Counted from the first letter of the stretch, positions 35,224 to 43,500 are shown. The stretch: 64,000 nucleotides of DNA from JBBIQS01 sp037442205 (GCA_037442205.1 JBBIQS010000014.1:1-64000); one strand, 5' to 3'. The notes: generated from the letters alone by a model not told the origin. A program made the numbers and translations.

Positions 35224-35553
35224 GTCATCCTCCTCAGCCAGGCGTTAATGTCGGGATACCAGGCGGCGGAAGCCTTCGAGCCGACCACGGCGCCGGGGCG
35301 CCGCCGGGAACGGATTCTACCTCGCGCTTCTCCCCGGGCGGACACTCCACGGCGGTGGTCTCGAGGTCGGCAGCTAGGGAGCGGGGATGAAGCTGGCGGG
35401 ATCCCGGGAGCGTGATGCGAACCTTGGGCGTTTGCGGCCGCGATCGAGCACACCGCCCCGACGCGCACCTTCCCGGGCGCGCCGAGCCGGCGCCAGCCGC
35501 CGGCATTTCTGGGAATGAAGGGAGAGCGGCGTCTTGCGCCGCTGCGGCCGCCG
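35224..35553. other. Intergenic region without a supported gene
   Basis: In these 330 bases between the SDR start and the end of the Ig-like lipoprotein gene I see only the SDR Shine-Dalgarno (GAGGAGG) and presumably its promoter. Reading frames on both strands are short and lack protein-like composition. Confidence 0.4.
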
Positions 35554-35946
35554 CTAGCGAGCGGCGGTGCGGAACCGAGAGGCCAGATCCGTCGCCAGCG
35601 CGGCGCCGTCGGCGCTGGCCAGGCCGCTGCGGAGGCGGATCACGTAGCCGGTGTCGCCGGCGAGGGCCTCGTGCTGCAGCAGCAGGCAGTGGTTGTCGCC
35701 ACCGGCGACGATGCTCAGCCCGGGGACGGCACCGCCGCTCTCGCCTTCCAGGCTCAGGGCCCCGCTGGCCGCCGCTGCATCCATCGGCCGGTTGAAGCAG
35801 ACCGCAGGGACCGTCGCCGGATCGATTCCCACCGCGCCGTCATGCGGAGCGAAGTTCACGACCGCCAGCGGGACCGTCACCTGGAGCTGAGGCTGGCCAC
35901 ACCCGAAGAGCACCGCCAACCCTGCGCAAGCAAAGAGAGTTTTCAT
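35554..35946 (-). CDS. Small lipoprotein with Ig-like (Big_5/SbsA type) domain
   Basis: A 130-residue lipoprotein with lipobox LFGC (C16). One Ig-like domain follows, with the Big_5 pattern VVNFAPHDGAVGIDPATVPAVCFNRPMD (written here in two overlapping halves: VVNFAPHDGAVGID and PATVPAVCFNRPMD). It ends with the typical YVIRLRSGLASADGAAL strand pair. It is presumably on the cell surface or in the periplasm. A TATCAT hexamer ends 9 bases before the ATG and there is no Shine-Dalgarno. It lies downstream of the nusB/M17-N pair on the same strand. Confidence 0.75.
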   Translation of the reverse strand: MKTLFACAGLAVLFGCGQPQLQVTVPLAVVNFAPHDGAVGIDPATVPAVCFNRPMDAAAASGALSLEGESGGAVPGLSIVAGGDNHCLLLQHEALAGDTGYVIRLRSGLASADGAALATDLASRFRTAAR

Positions 35947-35955
35947 AGCGAGCGG

Positions 35956-35961
35956 ATGATA
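35956..35961 (-). promoter_or_regulatory. Putative -10 hexamer (TATCAT), leaderless type
   Basis: TATCAT on the minus strand ends 9 bases before the ATG at 35946; no Shine-Dalgarno is present. It lies in the 24-base gap after the M17-N gene, so the lipoprotein can be transcribed on its own. Confidence 0.4.
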
Positions 35962-35970
35962 CCAGAGGGT

Positions 35971-36582
35971 TCAGGAGCGGGCGACACGTCCCGGGGAGGA
36001 GTGCGCCGGGCCGTGGGGCGCGGAATGGGCCGGCGCCACCGCGACGACCGCTCCCAGGGGATCCTTGTCGATGGTCAGGCCTTTCATGTCGCCGCCGGCC
36101 TGCTGGAAGGCCTTGGCCAGGGCCCGCGAGTCGCCCAGCAGCACGATCCGCTCGCCCTTGAAGTGGGGAGCTCCCTCGGCCAGGAAGGCCTTGGCCCGCG
36201 CCACCTCGTCCATCCCCTCGACCTGCGGCAGCTCGACCGCGAACGACCTGGTCCCGGCCAAGGACAGCGCCTGGCAGGCCTTGCGGCACAGCGCCTCGAA
36301 GCCCGACTTGCCGAAGCCGCCGCGCCTGCCGGCGCCGTAGCAGAAGAGCCGCTCGCCGGCGGCCAGCCGGCCGGGCACCGGGAACAGCAGCGCGTCGCCC
36401 TGCGCTCCCACGAAGCGCCCCTCGAGCAGGATGCGCGACAGGCTGCCACACAGGCGCCAGTCCACATGCCCTGCCGCCGACCGAAGCGGCCGCTCGTCCT
36501 CGAACACGAACAGACAGGTCGCCTCCACGCCTTCAAGCGAGTCGAGGGAGGCCAGGGTCGCTTCGGCGAAGCTGATTCTCAT
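35971..36582 (-). CDS. Stand-alone M17 aminopeptidase N-terminal (macro-like) domain protein
   Basis: A 203-residue protein resembling only the N-terminal, non-catalytic domain of leucyl aminopeptidase PepA. The pattern includes ATCLFVFEDERPL, the glycine-rich RLFCYGAGRRGGFGKSGFE and ALSLAGTRSFAVELP. The catalytic metal-binding C-terminal half is absent. In PepA this domain helps assembly and DNA binding; its role alone is unknown. The ATG overlaps the nusB stop (ATGA), so it is translationally coupled to nusB. Confidence 0.65.
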   Translation of the reverse strand: MRISFAEATLASLDSLEGVEATCLFVFEDERPLRSAAGHVDWRLCGSLSRILLEGRFVGAQGDALLFPVPGRLAAGERLFCYGAGRRGGFGKSGFEALCRKACQALSLAGTRSFAVELPQVEGMDEVARAKAFLAEGAPHFKGERIVLLGDSRALAKAFQQAGGDMKGLTIDKDPLGAVVAVAPAHSAPHGPAHSSPGRVARS

Positions 36583-37037
36583 CTGCCCGCTCCCCGGATC
36601 GGCTGCGGCGACACCTTGTCCAGGATACCGTTGATGAAGGCGCTCGATTCCTCGCTGCCGAACTTCTTCGCCAGCTCGATCGCCTCGTTGAGCACCACCT
36701 TGCGCGGCGTCTCCGGCAGGTGCAGCAGCTCGAACACCGCCAGCCGCAGCACGTTCCGGTCGACCTTGGCCATGCGGTCGATGCGCCAGTTGTGGCTGTG
36801 GCGCTCGATGGTCTGGTCGATCTCCTCGCGGTGCTCGGCCACTCCGCGAACCAGCTGCTCGGCGAAGGCGAGGGCCGCCGATTCGGCAGAGCCCTCCTCG
36901 GCCTTGAAGGCGGTCGAGAGCGCGTCCATCGGCTCAGAGCCGGCGAGGTCCACCTGGTAGAGCGCCTGCAGAGCGAGCTCGCGGGCGCGGGTGCGCAGGC
37001 CGGAGCCCTTTGCTTCCTTGGTCGTCGACACGGGCAC
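36579..37037 (-). CDS. nusB: Transcription antitermination factor NusB
   Basis: NusB, 152 residues, which with NusE (S10) binds boxA in rRNA leader transcripts. Typical segments are RTRARELALQALYQVDL and RIDRMAKVDRNVLRLAVFEL, then VVLNEAIELAKKFGSEESSAFINGILD (split here as VVLNEAIELAKKFG and SEESSAFINGILD). The GTG start at 37037 shares one base with the ribH stop (TAGTG). The ribH-nusB pairing is widely conserved. Confidence 0.95.
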   Translation of the reverse strand: MPVSTTKEAKGSGLRTRARELALQALYQVDLAGSEPMDALSTAFKAEEGSAESAALAFAEQLVRGVAEHREEIDQTIERHSHNWRIDRMAKVDRNVLRLAVFELLHLPETPRKVVLNEAIELAKKFGSEESSAFINGILDKVSPQPIRGAGR

Positions 37038-37522
37038 TAGCCTTTCTTGCCGCTGGCCGGCAGCTCGCGGATGACGTTGGCGGTCTCGATGGCCGCCACC
37101 GCGGCGTCGGCGCCCTTGTTGCCAGCCTTGGTTCCAGCGCGCTCGATCGCCTGTTCGACGCTGTCGCAGGTGAGCACCCCGAAGCTGACCGCGCACGGGG
37201 CCTCCATGGCCAGCGAGGCGATGCCCTTGCTGACCTCGGCGGCGATGTAGTCGAAGTGCGGGGTGCCGCCGCGGATCACCGCCCCCAGCGCCACCAGCGC
37301 GTGGTAGCGGCCGCTCATCGCCACTCGCCGGGCCACCTGCGGCAGCTCGAAGGTCCCCGGCACCCGGAAGACGTCCACGTCCGATTCAGCGACCCCGTGC
37401 CGCTTGAGGGCGTCGAGCGCCCCGCTCAGCAGCTCCTCGGTGATGAAGCTGTTGAAGCGGCTGACCACCAGGGCGAACTTGAGCCCCTCGGCGACCAGGT
37501 TGCCTTCGTAGTACTTGGCCAT
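37037..37522 (-). CDS. ribH: 6,7-dimethyl-8-ribityllumazine synthase
   Basis: Lumazine synthase, 161 residues, condensing the ribitylaminopyrimidine with dihydroxybutanone phosphate in the penultimate step of riboflavin synthesis. Key segments are VVSRFNSFITEELLSGAL, VPGTFELP and VALGAVIRGGTPHFDYIA, with the catalytic histidine in the last. SFGVLTCDSVEQAIERAG completes the active site. It follows ribBX by 6 bases. Confidence 0.96.
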   Translation of the reverse strand: MAKYYEGNLVAEGLKFALVVSRFNSFITEELLSGALDALKRHGVAESDVDVFRVPGTFELPQVARRVAMSGRYHALVALGAVIRGGTPHFDYIAAEVSKGIASLAMEAPCAVSFGVLTCDSVEQAIERAGTKAGNKGADAAVAAIETANVIRELPASGKKG

Positions 37523-37528
37523 CTCTCC

Positions 37529-38746
37529 TCAACTCCGTTTCAGCGCCCGCAGCGGCCCGCGGGCGAGCAGGTGCCCCTGGGCGCGCTTGCGGCGCAGATA
37601 GGCCCGGTTCTCGGGCGTGGATGGGACCTCGATCGGCAAGCGCCCGACCACGGTCAGCCCGTAGCCCTGCACCCCGACGATCTTCTTCGGATTGTTGGTG
37701 AGCAGCTGCAGCTGCTCGACTCCCAGATCGCGCAGGATCTGCGCCCCTACTCCGAACTCGCGCAGCCGCACCTCGGGGCCGGACTCGTCGGCCACTGAGT
37801 GCGTGCAGGACAGCCGGGTCAGGCCGCCCTTCTGCAGGTAGACCAGCACCCCGCGGCCGGCGCGGGCGATGAGCTTGAGGCTGTCGCGCAGCTGCGGTCC
37901 GCAGTCGCAGCCGGCGTAGCCCAGGGTGTCGCCCATCAGGCAGGCGGAGTGCATCCGCACAGGCACCGGGTCCTTGCCGCGCACCTCGCCGCACACCAGC
38001 GCCACGTGCTCGCGCCGGTCGGTCAGGCAGCGGTAGCGAATGGCCTTGAACTCTCCCAGCGAGTCGATGGGCAGCACCGCCTCCTCGACCCGCTCCACCA
38101 GGTGCTCGCGCTCCAGCCGGTAGCGGATCAGGTCGGCCACCGACAGCAGCACCAGGCCGTGCTTGCGGGCGAAGCGCACCAGGTCCGGGCGGCGGGCCAT
38201 GGTGCCGTCGGGGTTCATGATCTCGCAGATCACGCCGGCCGGGGTCAGCCCCGCCAGCCGCGCCAGGTCCACCGAGCCCTCGGTCTGGCCGGTGCGCACC
38301 AGCACTCCGCCCTCGCGGGCCACCAGCGGGAAGACGTGCCCGGGGCGGACCAGGTCCTCGGCCTTGGCGTTGTTGGCCACCGCCACCTTGACGGTGGTGG
38401 CGCGGTCCTTGGCGCTGATCCCGGTGGAGACCCCGCGGGCGGCCTCGATCGAGACGGTGAAGGCGGTCTTGAACTGGCTGCCGTTGTCCTGGACCATCAG
38501 CGGCAGCTGCAGACGCCGGGCCCGCTCCTCGGTCATGGTCAGGCAGATCAGGCCGCGGGCGTGGGTGGCCATGAAGTTGATGGCCTGCGGGGTGACCTTC
38601 GAGGCGGCGAGCACCAGGTCGCCCTCGTTCTCGCGGTCCTCGTCGTCGGTGAGGATGACCATCTGGCCGGCGCGGATGGCGGCGATGGCCTTCTGCACCA
38701 GCGCGACGCTGTGGCGGGTCTCCTCGGCGGGTTGCGGGCGTGGCAT
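37529..38746 (-). CDS. ribBX: DHBP synthase with degenerate GTP cyclohydrolase II domain (RibBX type)
   Basis: A 405-residue fusion. Residues about 8-205 are RibB, which makes dihydroxybutanone phosphate from ribulose 5-phosphate; it has LTDDEDRENEGDLV, RPGHVFPL and the TEGSVDLARLAGL segment. The C-terminal half keeps the RibA zinc cysteines (HSACLMGDTLGYAGCDC) and LLTNNPKK. It lacks the RQEGRGIGL and NKxxAYxLQ stretches that hold the catalytic arginine and tyrosine, reading YLQKGGLTRLSCTHSV instead. This matches the RibBX variant known in Proteobacteria. ATG 38746 is chosen; a TTG at 38755 has a better-placed AGAGG. Confidence 0.92.
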   Translation of the reverse strand: MPRPQPAEETRHSVALVQKAIAAIRAGQMVILTDDEDRENEGDLVLAASKVTPQAINFMATHARGLICLTMTEERARRLQLPLMVQDNGSQFKTAFTVSIEAARGVSTGISAKDRATTVKVAVANNAKAEDLVRPGHVFPLVAREGGVLVRTGQTEGSVDLARLAGLTPAGVICEIMNPDGTMARRPDLVRFARKHGLVLLSVADLIRYRLEREHLVERVEEAVLPIDSLGEFKAIRYRCLTDRREHVALVCGEVRGKDPVPVRMHSACLMGDTLGYAGCDCGPQLRDSLKLIARAGRGVLVYLQKGGLTRLSCTHSVADESGPEVRLREFGVGAQILRDLGVEQLQLLTNNPKKIVGVQGYGLTVVGRLPIEVPSTPENRAYLRRKRAQGHLLARGPLRALKRS

Positions 38747-38765
38747 TGCTTTCAAAGAGCCTCTC

Positions 38766-39410
38766 TCAGACGAAACCGGCGCGCTGGAGCAGGTCCAGGT
38801 CGACGCCCTTGGTAGCGCTCGGCGCCGCCCGCCCGACCAGCCGCGCCACGTACTTGCCGATGACGTCGGCCTCGAGGTTGACCTGGCCGCCCACCGCCTT
38901 GCCGGCCAGGGTGGTGCGAGCCTGGGTCTCGGGGATGAGCTGAACCGAGAAGCTGCGCGAATCCAGGTGATTGACGGTCAGGCTGGTGCCATCGACGGCC
39001 ACCGAGCCCTTCTCGATGAAGAACGGGGCCAGCTCCGCCGGCAGCTCGAATTCCATGACCAGTGAGCCGCCCTCGGGCCGCTTGGCCAGGACGCGGGCGG
39101 TGGCATCGACGTGGCCCAGGACCAGGTGCCCGCCGAGCCGATCCGCCAGCCGCAGGGCGCGCTCCAGGTTCACCCGCGTCCCCACCGCCCAGGTGCCGAG
39201 CGTGGTGCGGCGCAGCGTCTCGGGCGAGGCCTCGACCTCGAAGCGCCCCGCGGAGCGGGCGACGGCGGTCAGGCAGACGCCGTCCAGGGCGATCGACTCG
39301 CCCAGCTGCAGCGCGTCATCGGCGAGCGAGCAAGCGACCGACAGGCGGGTCATGGCGCCGCGTGTCAAAGAGGCGATGGTGCCGATTTCTTGAACCAAGC
39401 CGGTGAACAT
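38766..39410 (-). CDS. ribE: Riboflavin synthase, alpha subunit
   Basis: Riboflavin synthase, 214 residues, dismutating two lumazines to riboflavin. Two lumazine-binding domains are present. The first starts MFTGLVQEIGTI with DGVCLTAV and GHLVLGHVDATA; the second has KGSVAVDGTSLTVN and QARTTL. Length is normal (about 200-215). There is no Shine-Dalgarno; a TATACT hexamer ends 12 bases before the ATG. It heads the ribE-ribBX-ribH-nusB unit and is divergent from the kinase gene. Confidence 0.95.
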   Translation of the reverse strand: MFTGLVQEIGTIASLTRGAMTRLSVACSLADDALQLGESIALDGVCLTAVARSAGRFEVEASPETLRRTTLGTWAVGTRVNLERALRLADRLGGHLVLGHVDATARVLAKRPEGGSLVMEFELPAELAPFFIEKGSVAVDGTSLTVNHLDSRSFSVQLIPETQARTTLAGKAVGGQVNLEADVIGKYVARLVGRAAPSATKGVDLDLLQRAGFV

Positions 39411-39422
39411 TCGAGGGTGCGC

Positions 39423-39428
39423 AGTATA
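39423..39428 (-). promoter_or_regulatory. Putative -10 hexamer (TATACT) for the ribE operon
   Basis: TATACT on the minus strand leaves only 12 bases before the ribE ATG, so the transcript leader would be about five bases. The -35 position reads GGCTAG and is not consensus. No FMN riboswitch would fit in this leader. Confidence 0.45.
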
Positions 39429-39544
39429 GCGGCTGACAGGGTCGCCTAGCCAGCAGAGCCGAGGGTCGCGCGAGCGAAATTCCGAGGAGCTCGGCCGGGG
39501 TTCAGGTGGCCGGGGCCGACCTCCCGTCCACATTGGGAGTCTGG

Positions 39545-39550
39545 TAGGCT
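39545..39550 (+). promoter_or_regulatory. Putative -10 hexamer (TAGGCT) for the kinase gene
   Basis: TAGGCT ends 11 bases before the ATG at 39562 with no Shine-Dalgarno between. No clear -35 is seen. Confidence 0.3.
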
Positions 39551-39561
39551 GCGAGGCCTCC

Positions 39562-41121
39562 ATGGACGATAAACCCGCCAGCCGGGCGAGCCCTGCCGCG
39601 CCACCTCCCGCCGCGGACCCCTCGGCGCTGACCCAGACCCAGAAGCTGGCCGAGCTGGGGATGATGACCGCGGCGGTGCTGCACGAGCTCAAGCAGCCCC
39701 TCTCCGGGATCAAGGGCCAGGCCCAGCTGTTGCGCGAGCGCGGCTCGCCGGTGCTGGAGAAGGCCGACGTGATCCTGGCCCAGGTCGACCGGATCGAGCG
39801 GCTGGTGGCCGCCCATCGGCGGTTCCTGCACGTCGGCGGCGGCACCCGCTCGCCCCAGGATCTGCGGACGATCGCCCAGCAGGCCGCCCAACTGGTCGAG
39901 CCCCGCTCGCGGCAGGCCGGAGTGCCGGTCGCCCTCAAGCTGCCGGAACAGCCTCTCGAGGTGCCGGTCGTCGAGGAGCAGATACTCCAGATCCTCGTGA
40001 ACCTGCTGTGCAACGCCATCGACGCCAGCGCCCAGGCCCCGCGCAAGTCGGTGGAGCTGACCGTGCACGCCGATTCGGGGTCGGCCGAGGTCCTGGTCTG
40101 CGATTGGGGCGACGGCCTGAGCCCGATGGCCGCCGCGAGGCTGTTCACGCCCTTCTTCACCACCAAGGGTGCCGAGTCGGGCACCGGGCTCGGGCTGTAC
40201 ATCAGCCGCAGCCTGGCCGAGGCCAACGGCGCGTCGCTGGAGAACGTCCCCGCGGGCGCGGTCCAGAGCGCGGCCCGCACCGTCTTCCGCCTGCGCTTCG
40301 GCGCGCCGGCCCCCGTTCGTGCCAACGTGCAGCGCCAGTCGGTGTTGGTCGTCGACGACGAGGAGGTGGTCTGCCAGCTGCTGACCAGCCTGCTCGAGCC
40401 CGAGGGCGTCGAGGTGGTGGTCGCGCTCAACGGCGAACAGGCGATCAAGACGCTCGACCAGTGGCGGTTCGACCTGGTGATCAGCGACAAGAACCTGCCC
40501 GGCGCCACCGGCCTGGAGATCGCGCGCGCGGTGAAGGACCGCCACCCCGGATGCCCGGTGATCCTGATGACCGGCTATCCCTCGCTGGAGACGGCGCAGG
40601 AAGGCCTGGCGCTGGGGGTGATGGACTACATCGAGAAGCCCTTCGACGACATCGGCGAGGTCCGCAAGCGGGTGCGCGAGGCGCTCAAGACGCGCCCCGG
40701 GGTGGTGATCGAGCTCCCGTCGCCCCAGCCGGCGGCCTCGCCGGCGCGACGCGTGCTGGTGGTCGAGGACCGCGAGGCCGACTCGGTCAAGATCGCCGAG
40801 GCGGTGACGCTGGCCGGCGGAGTGGCGGTGCTGGCCTCGACGGTGCGCGAGGCGCTGATGCACCTGGCCAACGGCGGCGCCGCGGGAGTCATCCTCTCGC
40901 TCGACCTGCGCGATCCCGGGCTGTCGCCCGACAACATCCGGGCGCTGCGCGCCGGCACCGGGGCGCTGGTCACCCTGTGCGATCGGCCGTCGCTGGAGCA
41001 GACCGTCTCCGCGATCCGCATGGGCGCAGCGGCCTGCCTGCCTCGGGCGCTCGCCTCCCCTCAGGCGCTGGCCCGCGAGCTGTCGCGGACCATGGCTCTG
41101 CCGCCCAAGCCGGCGGGCTGA
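39562..41121 (+). CDS. Hybrid histidine kinase with two C-terminal receiver domains, no sensor
   Basis: A 519-residue cytoplasmic kinase. After about 28 Pro/Ala residues comes the dimerisation helix with H41 in LHELKQPLSG. The ATPase domain follows, with N-box NLLCNAIDAS, G1 DWGDGLSP and G2 GTGLGLYIS. Receiver 1 (about 261-380) has DDEE, phospho-acceptor D309 in VISDKNLPG, and YIEKP. Receiver 2 (about 395-510) keeps the acidic pair and LDLRDPG but has CLPRA where the conserved lysine should be, so it may not switch normally. There is no input domain or output domain. It sits between ribE and ribD in the opposite orientation. Confidence 0.9.
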   Translation: MDDKPASRASPAAPPPAADPSALTQTQKLAELGMMTAAVLHELKQPLSGIKGQAQLLRERGSPVLEKADVILAQVDRIERLVAAHRRFLHVGGGTRSPQDLRTIAQQAAQLVEPRSRQAGVPVALKLPEQPLEVPVVEEQILQILVNLLCNAIDASAQAPRKSVELTVHADSGSAEVLVCDWGDGLSPMAAARLFTPFFTTKGAESGTGLGLYISRSLAEANGASLENVPAGAVQSAARTVFRLRFGAPAPVRANVQRQSVLVVDDEEVVCQLLTSLLEPEGVEVVVALNGEQAIKTLDQWRFDLVISDKNLPGATGLEIARAVKDRHPGCPVILMTGYPSLETAQEGLALGVMDYIEKPFDDIGEVRKRVREALKTRPGVVIELPSPQPAASPARRVLVVEDREADSVKIAEAVTLAGGVAVLASTVREALMHLANGGAAGVILSLDLRDPGLSPDNIRALRAGTGALVTLCDRPSLEQTVSAIRMGAAACLPRALASPQALARELSRTMALPPKPAG

Positions 41122-41132
41122 TCTCGAAACAG

Positions 41133-42320
41133 CTAGGCGCCGCGGGCACTCGCCGGCCTCTTCTCTCGCAGCCGCGCGGTCAGCAGCACGTCCTCGCCCA
41201 CCTGCTCCAGGCTCGAGTGCGCCAGGTCGATCGCCTCGGCCATCTTCGCGCGCACGCTGCCCAGCTTGGCCCAGCTGAGCCCGTCTCCCAGCACCTTGGG
41301 AGCGATAAAGAGCAACAGCTCGTCCACCAGCCCGGCCTCCAGGAACTGGCCGAACAGCTCGGCCCCGCCCTCGACCAGCAGGTGCACCACCTCGCGCCGC
41401 CCCAGCTCCTCCAAAACCGCCCGAAGATCGACCTTGCCAGCGCGCCCCGGGATCTGCACCACCTCGGCCCCACGCGAACGGAGCAGCCCGGTCTTCGCCT
41501 CGTCGCGGCTGCAGGTCAGCACCAGCACTTTGGCGCCGGGGGCGAAGATGCGCGCCTTGGCTGGAAGGTCGAGCGTCGAGGAGACCACCACCCGCATCGG
41601 CTGGCGCCTGGACAGCTTCCCCTTCGGGCGCGCGCTCAGCTGCGGATCGTCGGCCCGCACCGTCCCCGCCCCCACCAGCACCGCGTCGACGTGGTCGCGC
41701 AACTGGTGGACCCGCTCGCGGGCCTTGTCGCCGGTCACCCACTTCGAGTCGCCGGTGGCGGTGGCGATCTTGCCGTCGGCGGTGGCGGCCACCTTCACCG
41801 TCACGAATGGCCGCTTCTCGGTGATGTGGGTGAAGAACGGGCGGTTGAGCTCGATGCAGTCGCGCTCCAGCACTCCGGAGAGCACCTCGACCCCGGCCCC
41901 GGTCAGCCGCTTGATGCCCCGGCCGCGGACGATGGGGTTCATGTCCGAGCACCCGACCACCACCCGCCGCACTCCCGCCTTGAGGATGGCCTCGGTGCAC
42001 GGCGGCGTCCGGCCGAAGTGGTTGCACGGCTCGAGGGTCGAGTAGAGGTCGGCGCCGCGGGCCTTCGCTCCGGCGCGGCGCAGGGCCACGATCTCGGCGT
42101 GCGGCCCGCCGGCGCGCTGGTGGTGCCCCAGGGCGATGACCTTGCCGCCCTTGACCAGCGCCGCGCCGACCACCGGGTTCGGGCTGGTGCGCCCCAGGCC
42201 CTTGCGCGCCTCCCTCAGCGCCAGGCGCATGAACGACTCGGCGTCGGTGATCGCGATCTGCTCGGCCGGCTTCTCCCCGCGCCCGCGGGCCATCCGTCTT
42301 CCCTGCTTCACGATCCTCAT
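41133..42320 (-). CDS. ribD: Bifunctional riboflavin deaminase/reductase RibD
   Basis: RibD, 395 residues, which deaminates and then reduces the pyrimidine intermediate. The deaminase domain has the zinc motif GPHAEIVAL and LEPCNHFGRTPPC. The reductase domain starts around residue 165 with RPFVTVKVAATADGKIA and includes GAGTVRADDP and LLVEGGAELFGQF. The start overlaps the nrdR stop by four bases. The product feeds RibE/RibH, encoded just beyond the inserted kinase gene. Confidence 0.95.
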   Translation of the reverse strand: MRIVKQGRRMARGRGEKPAEQIAITDAESFMRLALREARKGLGRTSPNPVVGAALVKGGKVIALGHHQRAGGPHAEIVALRRAGAKARGADLYSTLEPCNHFGRTPPCTEAILKAGVRRVVVGCSDMNPIVRGRGIKRLTGAGVEVLSGVLERDCIELNRPFFTHITEKRPFVTVKVAATADGKIATATGDSKWVTGDKARERVHQLRDHVDAVLVGAGTVRADDPQLSARPKGKLSRRQPMRVVVSSTLDLPAKARIFAPGAKVLVLTCSRDEAKTGLLRSRGAEVVQIPGRAGKVDLRAVLEELGRREVVHLLVEGGAELFGQFLEAGLVDELLLFIAPKVLGDGLSWAKLGSVRAKMAEAIDLAHSSLEQVGEDVLLTARLREKRPASARGA

Positions 42321-42823
42321 CCGTTTGCCCGGCCCGGCTTCTTGCGGGGCAGGCGTTCAGGGTCGGCCGCCCGCTCGGCCAACAGGTCCTTGAGCTCGTC
42401 CATGAACTCCTTGACGTCGCGGAAGCTGCGGTAGACCGAGGCGAAGCGCACGTAGGCCACGTCGTCGATGCTCTGCAGCGCGCGCATCACGTGCTCGCCG
42501 ATGACCGCCGAGTTGATCTCCTTCTCGCCGGCCTCCTGCAGCTTCTGCTCGATCTCCAGGACCACCTGCTCCAGCTGCTCGGCGCTCACCGGCCGCTTCT
42601 GCACCGCCTTCTTGAGCCCGGCCAGGATCTTCTCCCGGTCGAAGGCCTCGCGGCGGCCGTCCTTCTTGACCACCAGCGGCAGCATCTCCTCCACCCGCTC
42701 GTAGGTGGTGAAGCGGCGGCCGCAGTCCAGGCACTCGCGGCGCCGGCGGATCACCGCTCCCTCGTGCGACAGGCGCGAGTCGATGACCTTGTTCTCGGTC
42801 TTCTTGCAGAACGGGCAGCGCAT
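42317..42823 (-). CDS. nrdR: Transcriptional repressor NrdR
   Basis: NrdR, 168 residues, repressor of ribonucleotide reductase genes that senses dATP/ATP. The zinc ribbon uses C3, C6, C31 and C34 (MRCPFC and ECLDCGRRF). The ATP-cone domain runs from about residue 48, with VVKKDGRREAFDREKI. The C-terminal tail is lysine-rich. It heads the nrdR-ribD pair. TAACAT ends 9 bases before the ATG and no Shine-Dalgarno is visible. Confidence 0.96.
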   Translation of the reverse strand: MRCPFCKKTENKVIDSRLSHEGAVIRRRRECLDCGRRFTTYERVEEMLPLVVKKDGRREAFDREKILAGLKKAVQKRPVSAEQLEQVVLEIEQKLQEAGEKEINSAVIGEHVMRALQSIDDVAYVRFASVYRSFRDVKEFMDELKDLLAERAADPERLPRKKPGRANG

Positions 42824-42832
42824 GGGGCGGCG

Positions 42833-42838
42833 ATGTTA
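42833..42838 (-). promoter_or_regulatory. Putative -10 hexamer (TAACAT) for nrdR-ribD
   Basis: TAACAT on the minus strand ends 9 bases before the nrdR ATG with no Shine-Dalgarno between. No clear -35 is seen. Confidence 0.4.
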
Positions 42839-42942
42839 CCAATATCGGACCTTGTCCGCCTCGAAACTCGCTCGAGGCGCTCCCCCCAGCCCCCTCGCCC
42901 AGTGGGCGGGACGTGCCCAGGTTTGCGGCGGAGGGGTGTGCC

Positions 42943-43482
42943 ATGGACCGAGCCGGCAGCAGCACGCTTCCCCGCACTGCGGGCTTGGCAATGGAGGCGG
43001 CGCCGCGGGTGCGAGCGCTGGTGGTGGCGCCGCTGCTGCTGCGGCTGTCGCTGGCGGCGATCTTCTTCGCCCACGGCGCCCAGAAGCTGTTCGGGCTCTT
43101 CGGCGGCGGGGGCCTGGCGGGCACCGCCACCGGCTTCCAGGCCCTCGGTCTCAGGCCGGCTTTCTTCCTGGCGGTGGTGGCGGCGCTGGTCGAGTTCTTC
43201 GGCGCGCTGCTGCTGTTCCTCGGTCTGCTGACCCGGCCGGTCGCCTTGGCGCTGGCCTTCGAGATGCTGTTCGCGCTGTTCGCGGTCCACGCCGCCAACG
43301 GCTTCTTCCTCAACTGGTCGTGCGCCGCCGGCCGGGGCCACGGCTTCGAGTACAACCTGGTGCTGATCGGCTCGCTGCTCGCGCTGGCGGTGCTCGGGCC
43401 GGGCCGGGCCTCGGTGGACGGCTCGCGGTCGGTGCGCCACAAGCTGGGGATGATCCCCGGCCGCCCGCCGCCGCACTCCTGA
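42943..43482 (+). CDS. DoxX family membrane protein
   Basis: A 179-residue DoxX-type integral membrane protein with four hydrophobic helices. The family opening is clear in LLRLSLAAIFFAHGAQKLFG, followed by GFQALGLRPAFFLAVVAAL and a helix with GALLLFLGLLTRPVALAL. DoxX proteins are linked to quinone or redox stress functions, but this one's role is not set. GGAGGGG precedes the ATG at 42943. It is oriented against the surrounding nrdR and glyA genes and ends before a strong hairpin. Confidence 0.88.
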   Translation: MDRAGSSTLPRTAGLAMEAAPRVRALVVAPLLLRLSLAAIFFAHGAQKLFGLFGGGGLAGTATGFQALGLRPAFFLAVVAALVEFFGALLLFLGLLTRPVALALAFEMLFALFAVHAANGFFLNWSCAAGRGHGFEYNLVLIGSLLALAVLGPGRASVDGSRSVRHKLGMIPGRPPPHS

Positions 43483-43500
43483 GCCCGGCCCCGGGAACGG

